This document shows positions 16,064 through 25,568 of a stretch of 64,000 nucleotides of DNA, in pieces (position 1 is the stretch's first letter; each line of letters starts with the position of its first letter). A program made the translations under genes and the position numbers. The stretch is from Chloroflexota bacterium. GTDB lineage: Bacteria; Chloroflexota; Dehalococcoidia; Lucifugimonadales; GCA-002723415. Under the pieces are notes generated by a model. It was not told where the DNA came from and did no database searches. It saw only the letters and a list, made by a program, of their open reading frames with translations. The stretch lies in the NCBI GenBank assembly GCA_002721445.1, contig PBKN01000018.1, forward strand, positions 27,269 to 91,268. The letters are read 5' to 3'.

Positions 16064-17110
16064 ATGTCAAAATCATCAATAATAAAAATAAAAATCATAG
16101 GAGTAGGTGGAGGTGGAGGAAATGCAGTTAATAGAATGTCAAAAAATCTTCCTGAAGGCAATTCATTACTTGCAATAAATACAGACATACAGGCATTAGA
16201 AAGCATAAAAGATATTCAAACATTTGCTATAGGACCAAATATAACTAGAGGAATGGGAACTGGTGGGAATCCAGAAATAGGAAAAAATTCCATAAAGGAA
16301 AGTTATGATCAAATCGAAGAATTAATAGTAGGGAATGATATGGTTTTCATAACAGCAGGTATGGGAGGAGGTACAGGTACTGGAGCATCATCGATCATAG
16401 CTGAAATGTGTAAAAAACATGGGATACTATCAATAGGCATTGTGACACTACCATTTTCTTTTGAAGGGGCAGATAGAAGAAAGATTGCATTAAGTGGATT
16501 AAAAAAATTAAATCAGAAATTAGATGCATTAATAACAATTGATAATGATACTCTCCTTCCTGCACTTAAGGAATCAACATCATTAATCAAATCATTTGAA
16601 AAAGTTGATGAAATATTAGAAGAAGGTGTAAAAGGAATTTCTGAAGTAATAAATTTACCGGGATTAATAAATGTTGATTTTGCAGATTTAAAAACAATTA
16701 TGAAAAATGCAGGTAAATCATTAATGTCTGTAGGTTATGGAGATGGAAAAGAAGCAGCAATGGAAGCAATAGAATCTGCCTTATCAAATCCATTAATAAA
16801 TGAAACTATAGATGAAGCAAATGGGATACTTTTTTATATAAAAGGTGGAAATGAAATCACTCTAGGTCAAATTCATGAAATTGCAAATAAAATTAAAAAA
16901 ATAACTCTACACGAACCAAAAATCATGTTCGGCGTAGTAAGACAAAAAAATATGAAACGTAAAGTTAACATAACCTTAATTGCTACAGGAATAGAAAAAC
17001 CTAAATTGAAAATAAATAATGAAATTAAGAATTTAACCGATAAACCATCGAATTATAATTTTAATAAACAATTAACTAAATTACCCCAACAAATAGCAAT
17101 TAATGTCTAA
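16064..17110 (+). CDS. ftsZ: Cell division GTPase FtsZ
   Basis: A tubulin-like GTPase of 348 residues that forms the division ring. The N-terminal nucleotide-binding loop IGVGGGGGNAVNRM, the tubulin signature GGGTGTG at residues 101-107, and the T7 synergy loop LPGLINVDFADLK are intact, so it should be an active polymer former. It is somewhat diverged from textbook FtsZ and ends after the globular domain with about 35 residues (ending LPQQIAINV) that lack the usual conserved C-terminal FtsA/SepF/ZipA-binding peptide. No other division or cell-wall genes surround it. It overlaps the convergent hydrolase by four bases. Confidence 0.93.
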   Translation: MSKSSIIKIKIIGVGGGGGNAVNRMSKNLPEGNSLLAINTDIQALESIKDIQTFAIGPNITRGMGTGGNPEIGKNSIKESYDQIEELIVGNDMVFITAGMGGGTGTGASSIIAEMCKKHGILSIGIVTLPFSFEGADRRKIALSGLKKLNQKLDALITIDNDTLLPALKESTSLIKSFEKVDEILEEGVKGISEVINLPGLINVDFADLKTIMKNAGKSLMSVGYGDGKEAAMEAIESALSNPLINETIDEANGILFYIKGGNEITLGQIHEIANKIKKITLHEPKIMFGVVRQKNMKRKVNITLIATGIEKPKLKINNEIKNLTDKPSNYNFNKQLTKLPQQIAINV

Positions 17111-17976
17111 GTATTAAAAAATCCAGAATCAAATTGACTGATAATATTATTAGCTAATAATTCAGGCCTCTGAAGAGGCACATCATGTATAGAATTATCT
17201 AACCATATTAGTTTGACAAAATCTAAAGAATTAATTGCATCGTTAATTCCAATATTTTTAAATGATTTATCTATAATTGCAGAATTACCATTATCTTGAC
17301 GAGCAGGCATTAATAAAACAGGTGCTTTTATATATTTATAAATGTCAGTTGGTTTATAACTCCATATAGATTTTATAATCTTCATATGATTATCTAAAGA
17401 TAATTTAGCTCCTTTAATTAAATTATCCTCAATATTGAAATTAGATAAAATAATATCGTCTAATAATAAATTATTAGACGAGTTGATTTTTAAATGTATC
17501 CTTTTTATAAATTCATCTACATGAGTTTGGCTAAAATCAGGAGGGGTGAATTTTTTTTTCATATCAGTATATTTAATACCTGAAGAAGATATTTCTGTTG
17601 TACCTCCATCAATTAAGCACAATCCTTTTATACAATATGTATATTTTGCTCCATAAGATAGAGCAACCATTCCACCCCATGAATGCCCTACAATAATAGG
17701 ATTTTTAAAATTAACTTTTATAATAAAATTATTAACATCTTCAAGAATAGATTTAAAATCATAACCAGTTGAAGGTTTAGAAGACAAACCATGCCCTCTT
17801 AGATCAAGTGCAATAACTCGAAATTTATCTGATAAAATAGGAGCAACAAAATCCCAAATCCTAGAAGTAGAAGCCAATCCATGTAATAAAATAATTTCTT
17901 GACCACTACCTCCCCAATCACGATAATGCAATTCAATATCATTTACTTCTAATATATTTTCAATACAATTATTCAT
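17107..17976 (-). CDS. Alpha/beta-fold hydrolase
   Basis: A 289-residue alpha/beta hydrolase. The oxyanion region is LLHGLASTSRIWD, the DLRGHGLSSKP turn follows, and the nucleophile elbow is GHSWGGM. The acid and His come from the C-terminal half, with the likely His in LDNSIHDVPLQRPE. No signal peptide or lid insertion is obvious. Substrate cannot be assigned; epoxide hydrolases, C-C hydrolases and esterases share this pattern. It ends convergently, overlapping the end of ftsZ by four bases. Confidence 0.85.
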   Translation of the reverse strand: MNNCIENILEVNDIELHYRDWGGSGQEIILLHGLASTSRIWDFVAPILSDKFRVIALDLRGHGLSSKPSTGYDFKSILEDVNNFIIKVNFKNPIIVGHSWGGMVALSYGAKYTYCIKGLCLIDGGTTEISSSGIKYTDMKKKFTPPDFSQTHVDEFIKRIHLKINSSNNLLLDDIILSNFNIEDNLIKGAKLSLDNHMKIIKSIWSYKPTDIYKYIKAPVLLMPARQDNGNSAIIDKSFKNIGINDAINSLDFVKLIWLDNSIHDVPLQRPELLANNIISQFDSGFFNT

Positions 17977-18015
17977 AATTTTAACTAGAAATTAATAAAA
18001 TCTAATTTTTAAAAA

Positions 18016-18873
18016 TCAAGATTTATTAAAAAGTCCTAACTTATTTGCTAATGTATTATAAAAACTTACAGTTGATAAAGACCTTAAAAATTTTGCAGAA
18101 TATATGCCAGATTTAATTACCAATTTATCACCAACATTTAATTGAATTTCAGAATCACCATCAGCACTAACAATAGTAATATCATTTTTAATAGGTCGTA
18201 AAGTTACTTTAGAATTTCTAGGTAATACTATACTATCCCTTAGACCAGTATGAGGTGCAACTGGTTGTAAAATTATTTCATTAGATTCAGGGTGTAAAAT
18301 TGGTCCTCCAGCTGAATAGGAATAACCAGTACTACCTGTTGCAGTAGATACCACAACTGCATCTGAACGGTATATAGTAAGCACATTATCATCAACTGAA
18401 ACTTCTATATCAGATAATTTTGTTACTCCTCCGTTGCCTATAACTACATCATTTAAAGCATTAATCGTTAATCGTGGCTTATCATTATTCGATAAAAATA
18501 TAGAAGCTTCTAACATCATTCTTTCTTCTATTCTAACTCTGCCATTTATATATTCAGGTAATTTTTCAAGAGCATCATTAGGATCAAGTTCAGTCATGAA
18601 CCCAATTTTACCAAAATTAATACCCAGAATTGGTATGGAATAATTATAAATTGAACGAACAGTTTTCAATATTGAACCATCACCACCAGCAATTACAACC
18701 AAAGATGTTTTAGAAAATTGATTCTCATAAGAAGATAATTCGTCTAATGAAGTACTCCAAGTATTACATTCAGAATAACCTAATTCACAAATTAAATTTT
18801 TTATGAATACACTAGTTTCAGGAATAGAAGAATTATATATAAAACCTATTAATTTATTTTTAATATTACTCAA
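18016..18873 (-). CDS. nadK: NAD kinase
   Basis: A 285-residue cytosolic enzyme that phosphorylates NAD to NADP. The GGDG motif (VIAGGDGSILKTVR) binds the phosphate donor, and LNDVVIGNGG followed by DAVVVSTATGSTGYSYSAGGP forms the NAD-binding core. The length is typical. It lies 38 bases upstream of the alpha/beta hydrolase on the same strand and about 33 bases downstream of nuoN, so it may be read from the tail of the nuo transcript. The call is firm. Confidence 0.94.
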   Translation of the reverse strand: MSNIKNKLIGFIYNSSIPETSVFIKNLICELGYSECNTWSTSLDELSSYENQFSKTSLVVIAGGDGSILKTVRSIYNYSIPILGINFGKIGFMTELDPNDALEKLPEYINGRVRIEERMMLEASIFLSNNDKPRLTINALNDVVIGNGGVTKLSDIEVSVDDNVLTIYRSDAVVVSTATGSTGYSYSAGGPILHPESNEIILQPVAPHTGLRDSIVLPRNSKVTLRPIKNDITIVSADGDSEIQLNVGDKLVIKSGIYSAKFLRSLSTVSFYNTLANKLGLFNKS

Positions 18874-18906
18874 TTAAACTATTTACCTTTAAATCTTATT
18901 AATTAA

Positions 18907-20388
18907 TTATACAAGAATATTAACAACAATATATGAAAGGTCTATTAAAGGTCTAGGAAAAATACCAAATATAAATATAAGAACTAATGTAGAAATTACA
19001 AAAAGTTTTTGATTATAGTTAAAATTAATTGAAAGATTATCAGATGGTTCTTCTAGATATAATATTTTAACTATCCTAAGGTAATAATAAGCTGATATTG
19101 CTGTATTAATTAATCCTAATAAAACTAACCAAATCAAATCAGCTTTAATGGCTGCATTAAAAATATATGCTTTAGAAAAAAATCCTACTGTAGGAGGTAA
19201 TCCAATTAAAGATATCATCACTAAAGTTAAAGTAAAAGCTAATACTGGAGAAATTTTAGAAATTCCCGAAAAATCATCAATCAAACTACTATTAATATTA
19301 TTAGTTATAATCGTAACTGTAGTAAATAAAGCTAAATTAGTTAAGGAATAACCTAAAATGTAAAAAATTACAGATGAAGCAGCATCTAATGAATTACTAA
19401 CTCCACTTTCAGAAACTATTACTAATAAACTAATTACTCCAATTAAAATAAATCCTGTATGTGAAATACTACTATAAGCTATCAATCTCTTAATATTAGT
19501 CTGTCGAATTGCAATCAAATTACCTAAGAACATAGATAATATACTTAATACTATTAAAATTTCACTCCAACTTCCTATCAAATTAATATTTACATGAAAA
19601 ATGCTATATATAATTCTTAATAAAATTGCAATTCCTGCTACTTTACTAGCTATAGCTAAATAAGATGTAATAGGCATAGGTGCACCATCATATACATCAG
19701 GTGCCCACATATGAAATGGAGCTGCAGATATTTTAAAACCAAATCCTGAAATTAATAAAATAGATGAAAATAACAATGCTTTATCATTTGAAATTGAAGA
19801 TTGAGATATAATATTTGCAATATCATCAAATAAAGTACTTCCAGTAAAACCAAAAAGTATAACCATTCCGTAAAGTAATAAGGCTGAACTAATTCCACTT
19901 AGAATCAGAAACTTAACCCCTGCTTCTGAAGATTTTATGTCTCTATTAAATGCAACTAATGCAACTATTGGCAATGTTGTTAATTCTAAAGCAATATAAA
20001 AACTAATCAATTCCATTGAAGAAGTTAAAAGCATCATACCTGTAGCAGAAAATATTATGAGTGAATAATATTCTGATTTAGCTTTAGATGATTTAATATA
20101 ATCTTGCGAAATAAAAATTATAAAAAATACAACCCCTATAAAAAAACAATTAAAAAAAAGTCCAAACTCATCTAAAACTAATGAATTTGAAAATGCATCT
20201 ATTGATTTATTCGAATCAATATTTACCCATAAAAATACATTTAATAAAAATATTCCAAGCAACCCTATAAATACTAAAGGACGCAATAATATTTTTTGAG
20301 CAAAAAATAAATCAAATAGTATTAATAACATCCCCAAAACTATCATACATATTTGAGGTGATATAGCGTATAAGTCTTGTAAATTCAT
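18907..20388 (-). CDS. nuoN: Complex I subunit NuoN
   Basis: An antiporter-like proton-pumping subunit of respiratory complex I, 493 residues and about 14 helices. The conserved helix SMELISFYIALELTTLPIVAL holds the key Glu in TM5, AAPFHMWAPDVYDGAPMP is the broken-helix segment, and KRLIAYSSISHTGFIL is a second landmark. It is last in the operon and eight bases after nuoM. Confidence 0.95.
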   Translation of the reverse strand: MNLQDLYAISPQICMIVLGMLLILFDLFFAQKILLRPLVFIGLLGIFLLNVFLWVNIDSNKSIDAFSNSLVLDEFGLFFNCFFIGVVFFIIFISQDYIKSSKAKSEYYSLIIFSATGMMLLTSSMELISFYIALELTTLPIVALVAFNRDIKSSEAGVKFLILSGISSALLLYGMVILFGFTGSTLFDDIANIISQSSISNDKALLFSSILLISGFGFKISAAPFHMWAPDVYDGAPMPITSYLAIASKVAGIAILLRIIYSIFHVNINLIGSWSEILIVLSILSMFLGNLIAIRQTNIKRLIAYSSISHTGFILIGVISLLVIVSESGVSNSLDAASSVIFYILGYSLTNLALFTTVTIITNNINSSLIDDFSGISKISPVLAFTLTLVMISLIGLPPTVGFFSKAYIFNAAIKADLIWLVLLGLINTAISAYYYLRIVKILYLEEPSDNLSINFNYNQKLFVISTLVLIFIFGIFPRPLIDLSYIVVNILV

Positions 20389-20395
20389 ATTTTTA

Positions 20396-21883
20396 TCAAC
20401 CTATTATTTGTATAATTCCATTTTTAAAAATTCCTGTTATAAAAGATGGATATAATCCAACAAATAAGATAGATATAATTAATAAAATAACTGGTATCAT
20501 TTCATAAACACTAGCATCTAAAGTTTTTTCAAATCTATCTAATTTTGGTCCATACATAATTCTTTGAATCATCCACAAAATATATGCCGATGTCAAAACA
20601 ACTCCAAAAACAGCTATAGCTGTAAACCAACTAAATACAGGGAATGCTCCAATGAAAATAATGATTTCAGATATAAAACCACTTGTACCAGGCAACCCTA
20701 GAGCTGCAACTCCAGCTATTGTCAAAGCAACAGATAATCTCGGCATTTGATGAACTAAGCCCCCCATATGTGGAATATAACGCGTATGGGTTTTTTCATA
20801 AATATATCCAATAAGTAAAAATAGTAACCCTGTAATCGTTCCGTGTGTAAACATCTGCAAGGAAGCTCCTACAAGTCCTGTAACTTTATCATCATAAGAA
20901 CCACTAAAAGCTGCAACACCTAATAATACGAATCCCATATGACTAACACTACTAAAAGCAATCAATCTTTTCATATCAGTTTGCCTCATAGTGATTACAG
21001 CACCATATATAACATTAATTACAGCTAATATAACTATTATAAAGGAATATTCAGATACAGATTCAGGAAACAAGCCAATACATATTCTTATCAAACCATA
21101 TCCTGCCATCTTTATCAGTACTCCTGCAAGCATTACACTACCTGCTGTAGGAGCATCTGTATGTGCATCTGGTAGCCATGTATGCAAAGGCCATACAGGT
21201 AATTTAATAGAAAACGCAATGAAAAACACAAAAAACATGATACTCATGGGTATTAATAAAGATTCCTCTTTAATTAAAGAAGGAAGCAATGTTATATCGA
21301 AAGTCTTAGTAGATGCAAATAACATTAATATTCCAAATAATATTAATGCTCCACTAATTAGAGTAAATATCAAAAACTTCATCGCAGAATAATTTTTCCT
21401 ACCGCTTCCCCAAACCATTATTAAGAAAAACATAGGTATTAATTCAAGTTCCCAAAATATAAAAAATAAGAATAAATCTAATGATGAAAAAACACCCATA
21501 ACAGCAGTCTCAAGTAATAATAAACATATAAAATATTGTTTTATTTTATGAGTTATATTTTTTGAAGAAAAAATTGCAACTGCAGTTAATAAACCGGTTA
21601 ATAAAATTAAAGGAGCACTAAAACCATCTACACCTAAATAATATTGCACCTTAAAAGAATCAAATGGTATCCAATGTTCATATTTGTCAACTAGTTTAAA
21701 CTTGTCAGTAGATTCACTAATCTGATAAGAAAACAAAACAAGTGCTGATAATATTAAGTTTAATAGTGCCACAAATCTAGCAAATAAGAAAACATGACTA
21801 TTCTTTTTTAATAAAACAGCAATAACTAAAGCACCTAATGTAGGTATGAAAACTGTTGCACTAATTAACCCATTAAAAGCCAA
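20396..21883 (-). CDS. nuoM: Complex I subunit NuoM
   Basis: An antiporter-like subunit of complex I, 495 residues. FFIFWELELIPMFFLIMVWG carries the conserved Glu of TM5; [23 protein letters not shown] is the signature broken helix; and MKRLIAFSSVSHMGFVLLG completes the pattern. It lies between nuoL and nuoN in the standard order and is 18 bases downstream of nuoL. Confidence 0.96.
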   Translation of the reverse strand: MAFNGLISATVFIPTLGALVIAVLLKKNSHVFLFARFVALLNLILSALVLFSYQISESTDKFKLVDKYEHWIPFDSFKVQYYLGVDGFSAPLILLTGLLTAVAIFSSKNITHKIKQYFICLLLLETAVMGVFSSLDLFLFFIFWELELIPMFFLIMVWGSGRKNYSAMKFLIFTLISGALILFGILMLFASTKTFDITLLPSLIKEESLLIPMSIMFFVFFIAFSIKLPVWPLHTWLPDAHTDAPTAGSVMLAGVLIKMAGYGLIRICIGLFPESVSEYSFIIVILAVINVIYGAVITMRQTDMKRLIAFSSVSHMGFVLLGVAAFSGSYDDKVTGLVGASLQMFTHGTITGLLFLLIGYIYEKTHTRYIPHMGGLVHQMPRLSVALTIAGVAALGLPGTSGFISEIIIFIGAFPVFSWFTAIAVFGVVLTSAYILWMIQRIMYGPKLDRFEKTLDASVYEMIPVILLIISILFVGLYPSFITGIFKNGIIQIIG

Positions 21884-21901
21884 AATAAAATAATCACCTT
21901 T

Positions 21902-23830
21902 CTATAAGAACATAAAAAATATCATTATTAATATTATTCCTAATGATACTATGCTTCCATAAGTTTGAAGTTGCCCGTTTTGTATTTGCCTTAATAAGAC
22001 TCCCATATTTAAACCAATCCATCCAATAGCTCCAAAGACTCTATCCACAATGTTTGTATCAAACCAATTTAACCCTTTTGCCAAAGAATTAAGAAAAACT
22101 TTTTTAACTATTATCTCTTCATAAAAATAATCAAAGTAGTATTTATTAATTAAAATCTTCCTGAAAATTGTAAATTTATCAATAAATTTAATCAATAATA
22201 AATTTTTGAGTATATAAATTTGATAAGCTAATAAAATTGCCAATAAAGATATTAAAGTAGCACCATATACGAACCAATTACTAAATATATTTACATGTGA
22301 TTTAACTCCACCGTGCCCAATAAAATCAGAAAACCAATGACTTGGAATAAAACCAATTGAAATAATTGGATTTATTATAAAACCTATAAATATAGAAGCA
22401 ATAGACAATATGACTAAAGGTATAAGCATCACACTAGGAGATTCATGTAAATCTTTTTTCGAAATTCCCCCTTTAAATTCTCCATGAAATGTCATATAAA
22501 TTGCTCTAAACATATAAAATGAAGTAATAAAAACTGTAATAAATGCTAAATAAAATGCTATATTTGAAACTATTCCTGAATTAGACCAAGCTCCACTCAA
22601 TATTTCATCTTTACTCCAAAACCCTGAAAAAGGAAATATTCCTAACAAACTTAAAGATCCAATTATAAATGTTACATAAGTCCATGGCATAATTTTTCTA
22701 AGACCACCCATTTTATTCATATCAAACGTACCTGTACTATGACTAATACTTCCAGCCCCCAAAAATAATAACGCTTTAAAAAATGCATGAGTAAATAAAT
22801 GGAATATTGATGCAGATAAAGCTCCCATTCCAAGAGCTAACATCATATAACCTAGTTGACTAATAGTAGAATAAGCCAAAACTTTCTTTATATCATTCAT
22901 AGATAGAGCTATTAGAGCAGCAAGCATTGCTGTAACTCCTCCAGTAATAGCCAATGTATTCATAGCTATTACAGAATTTTCAAAAACTGGGAAAAATCTC
23001 CCAACTAAAAATACTCCAGCTGCTACCATTGTTGCTGCATGTATTAATGCACTTACCGGAGTCGGACCTTCCATTGCATCTGGCAACCAAGTATGCAACG
23101 GAAATTGAGCAGATTTTCCAATTGCACCTGCAAATAAACCTAATGCAAATAAGGTAACAAAAAAGTCAGAAAGGTAACCTTGATTAACTGCGAATATGAT
23201 ATCTTGGATCATAATTGGATTTAATGAGTTTTCTATAAATATAGATTTTTGAACAAACAAATATAGTATAGCTAATAATAATCCAAAATCCCCTATCCTA
23301 GTAATTATAAAAGCTTTCTTTGCAGCTGACACAGCAGCAGGTTTATGATGCCAAAATCCAATTAACAAATAAGAACTTAATCCAACCAGTTCCCAAAAAA
23401 CAAACAATTGAATAATATTACTTGCCAATACTAACCCTAACATTGCAGTAGTAAAAAGAGATAAAATTGCGAAATATCTAATATAACCTTTATCTTGAGA
23501 CATATATCCTACCGAAAAAATTTGTACTAATAAACTTACACTCGTTACTACAACCAACATAACTGCTGTAAGTTCATCAAGGATAAAACTTATACCAAAA
23601 TTCAAGCTTCCAATGACCAAAAATTCATTAGGGTTAAATGAAATAACTCTTTGATTAATTGATAAATCTAATAAAACAAGTATTGAAAGAAGAGTAGAAA
23701 GTGAAATTGCAAAAATTGAAACTAAGCTAGACAATCTATCCATTTTAGCAAAAAAAGGCTTAAAAATAAGAATCAAAATAAGAAAAGATAAAAGTGGAGA
23801 AAAAAATATAGTCCAAAGAATTTGTTCCAT
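21902..23830 (-). CDS. nuoL: Complex I subunit NuoL
   Basis: The distal antiporter-like subunit, 642 residues, including the long C-terminal lateral helix region and last anchor helix. Signature segments are [50 protein letters not shown] and [20 protein letters not shown]. The length is normal. It starts one base after the stop of the small 23831-24025 gene, which separates it from nuoK. Confidence 0.96.
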   Translation of the reverse strand: MEQILWTIFFSPLLSFLILILIFKPFFAKMDRLSSLVSIFAISLSTLLSILVLLDLSINQRVISFNPNEFLVIGSLNFGISFILDELTAVMLVVVTSVSLLVQIFSVGYMSQDKGYIRYFAILSLFTTAMLGLVLASNIIQLFVFWELVGLSSYLLIGFWHHKPAAVSAAKKAFIITRIGDFGLLLAILYLFVQKSIFIENSLNPIMIQDIIFAVNQGYLSDFFVTLFALGLFAGAIGKSAQFPLHTWLPDAMEGPTPVSALIHAATMVAAGVFLVGRFFPVFENSVIAMNTLAITGGVTAMLAALIALSMNDIKKVLAYSTISQLGYMMLALGMGALSASIFHLFTHAFFKALLFLGAGSISHSTGTFDMNKMGGLRKIMPWTYVTFIIGSLSLLGIFPFSGFWSKDEILSGAWSNSGIVSNIAFYLAFITVFITSFYMFRAIYMTFHGEFKGGISKKDLHESPSVMLIPLVILSIASIFIGFIINPIISIGFIPSHWFSDFIGHGGVKSHVNIFSNWFVYGATLISLLAILLAYQIYILKNLLLIKFIDKFTIFRKILINKYYFDYFYEEIIVKKVFLNSLAKGLNWFDTNIVDRVFGAIGWIGLNMGVLLRQIQNGQLQTYGSIVSLGIILIMIFFMFL

Positions 23831-24025
23831 TTATATTTTCCTCAAAATTTCATCAGCAACATGCTCTCGTCCCTTAGGCACTAAGATTCTAAAAGATGTC
23901 ATAACTCTCCATTCATTAATACCATTTTCAGGTATTAACCTAGTAGGTAAACCTTCACTTTCGAACAAATCTTTCCAGATTTGAGCTAAAAATAAATTCG
24001 AAGCTATTTTATAATCAACCCACAC
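23831..24025 (-). CDS. Small conserved-looking protein inside the nuo operon (DUF2007-like)
   Basis: A 64-residue soluble protein with no membrane segment, between nuoK and nuoL. The pattern (N-terminal SNLFLAQIWKDLFESEGLPTRLIP, then MTSFRILVPKGREHVADEILRKI) resembles DUF2007-type ferredoxin-like small proteins with an alpha-beta arrangement. It abuts nuoL (one base) and follows nuoK by 12 bases, so it is certainly cotranscribed. No complex I subunit of this type is standard. It may be an assembly or accessory factor; the function is unknown. Confidence 0.7.
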   Translation of the reverse strand: MWVDYKIASNLFLAQIWKDLFESEGLPTRLIPENGINEWRVMTSFRILVPKGREHVADEILRKI

Positions 24026-24037
24026 AAAATATATCCT

Positions 24038-24349
24038 TTATTTTTTTAAACTATCTATTTCAGTAATAAAAATTGTATCTTTGTTTTTATAAATTGACAT
24101 GACTATAGCTAGGCCTAAAGCTATTTCAGCTGCAGCAACAGCAATTATGAAAATAACAAAAATATGTCCATTTAAATTAACTAAAGTTAAATTTTGATAT
24201 TTAGAAAATCCAACTAGAGCTAAATTAACTGCATTAAACATTAATTCAATACACATAAAGATTACAACTAAATGCTTTTTTGTTAATGCTCCATACAAAC
24301 CTATTGAAAAAAGTATTGCAGATACAATTAAAAAATTATTTAAATCCAT
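24038..24349 (-). CDS. nuoK: Complex I subunit NuoK
   Basis: A three-helix membrane subunit of 103 residues. The two conserved glutamates are in MCIELMFNAVNLAL and AVAAAEIALGLAI, the hallmarks of NuoK/ND4L. It follows nuoJ by three bases. Confidence 0.96.
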   Translation of the reverse strand: MDLNNFLIVSAILFSIGLYGALTKKHLVVIFMCIELMFNAVNLALVGFSKYQNLTLVNLNGHIFVIFIIAVAAAEIALGLAIVMSIYKNKDTIFITEIDSLKK

Positions 24350-24352
24350 AAG

Positions 24353-24877
24353 TTAATCCTCTCTTATCAATACAAAAGCTCCAATAAGTGCAGCTAATAG
24401 TAATATTGATACAACTTCAAAAGGAAGAACAAAATTGTTTACCAATAATCTACCTATTTCATTAACAGTACTACCATACAAATAAGATGCTTCATCTTTT
24501 GTAATATCCTTAATATTTATATCATTAAATATATAAATTGAAATTAAGCAAAAAACTCCAACTACAATAGCTGTGATTAAATTGAATTTATGAGAAACAT
24601 TTTGAATATCAATATCTCTGGTAAATAAAATTGCAAATATCAATAATACAGAAATTGCTCCAATATATATAAGTATTTGCACAGCTGCCAGAAACTCGGC
24701 GTTCAATAAAATAAAAAAAGCAGCTATTGTTATAAAACAAATAATTAATGATAAGGCAGCTCTAAATACACTTTTTAATAAAACAACCCCTAATGCAGAA
24801 ATAATAGATATAACAGAAATTGCCCAAAACACAATCTCAAGGACCATAGAACTTTCTGTTACAAATTCCGAATTCAT
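24353..24877 (-). CDS. nuoJ: Complex I subunit NuoJ
   Basis: A membrane subunit with five predicted helices, 174 residues. The conserved segment AALSLIICFITIAAFFILLNAEFLA, then VQILIYIGAISVLLIFAIL, identifies ND6/NuoJ. Its start overlaps the nuoI stop by four bases, as often seen in these operons. Confidence 0.95.
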   Translation of the reverse strand: MNSEFVTESSMVLEIVFWAISVISIISALGVVLLKSVFRAALSLIICFITIAAFFILLNAEFLAAVQILIYIGAISVLLIFAILFTRDIDIQNVSHKFNLITAIVVGVFCLISIYIFNDINIKDITKDEASYLYGSTVNEIGRLLVNNFVLPFEVVSILLLAALIGAFVLIRED

Positions 24878-25545
24878 CTATTTACCCAATTATCTTCCTG
24901 ATCAGAGACGCTTGGACGCTCATGCCTCCCTATTTGATCCCAAGTAATTTCATCTCCAGACCTAGGATCATATTCAAGTTTTTCTAATTGAGGTCTGAAC
25001 CAAGTACTAGGTTTTTTTGGAGCCGATTTTAATCGATCAACATCAATAACTAAATTTTCCCTTTTATATGTCCCCTCCTCAAATCCACTACCCATATGTA
25101 AAGCATCATAAGGACATGCTTCAACACATAATCCACAAAACATACATCTACCTATATCAATATCAAAAACATCAATAGCATATTTTTCACCTTCAGGAAT
25201 TGATTCCCCACTAGGACTAGTAACAATTTTAATAATTCCTAACGGACAATATTTAGCACAACTAGCACAACCGGTACAACGTTGTTCATACCAGGTAAAT
25301 TCTTGCCCTCTAAACCTCGGACTTTGTGGAAATTTATCAGGTACAGATACTAATCCTAATAAAGATTTAAAAAATCTTTTTGGATTATTAATAAAAAAAG
25401 TTATTATGTTTTTCTTTTCTAATTTAGCTAGATCTAGAGGACTAACCTTACGATCAGGATATTGGTGAGTGGTAAATATCCTACCAGGGAAGATTAAATT
25501 CTTCATTGTAACCATTAATCCTTTTAACAGTCCTAAACCATACAT
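24874..25545 (-). CDS. nuoI: Complex I subunit NuoI (two [4Fe-4S] ferredoxin-type subunit)
   Basis: A 223-residue peripheral-arm subunit with two classical 4Fe-4S motifs, CTGCASCAKYCP and CMFCGLCVEACP, which relay electrons toward NuoB. The segment RFRGQEFTWYEQR just before the first motif is characteristic. The C-terminal extension after the second motif is longer than in many bacteria and rich in Pro/Trp (PKKPSTWFRPQLEKLEYDPR). It lies 23 bases downstream of nuoH. Confidence 0.95.
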   Translation of the reverse strand: MYGLGLLKGLMVTMKNLIFPGRIFTTHQYPDRKVSPLDLAKLEKKNIITFFINNPKRFFKSLLGLVSVPDKFPQSPRFRGQEFTWYEQRCTGCASCAKYCPLGIIKIVTSPSGESIPEGEKYAIDVFDIDIGRCMFCGLCVEACPYDALHMGSGFEEGTYKRENLVIDVDRLKSAPKKPSTWFRPQLEKLEYDPRSGDEITWDQIGRHERPSVSDQEDNWVNR

Positions 25546-25568
25546 ATAATTAACTCCAATTAAATTTA

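Noticed and set aside
20991..21392. 133-codon plus-strand open frame inside nuoM
   Set aside because: It is antisense to the conserved antiporter helices and has no recognisable motif or ribosome binding site.
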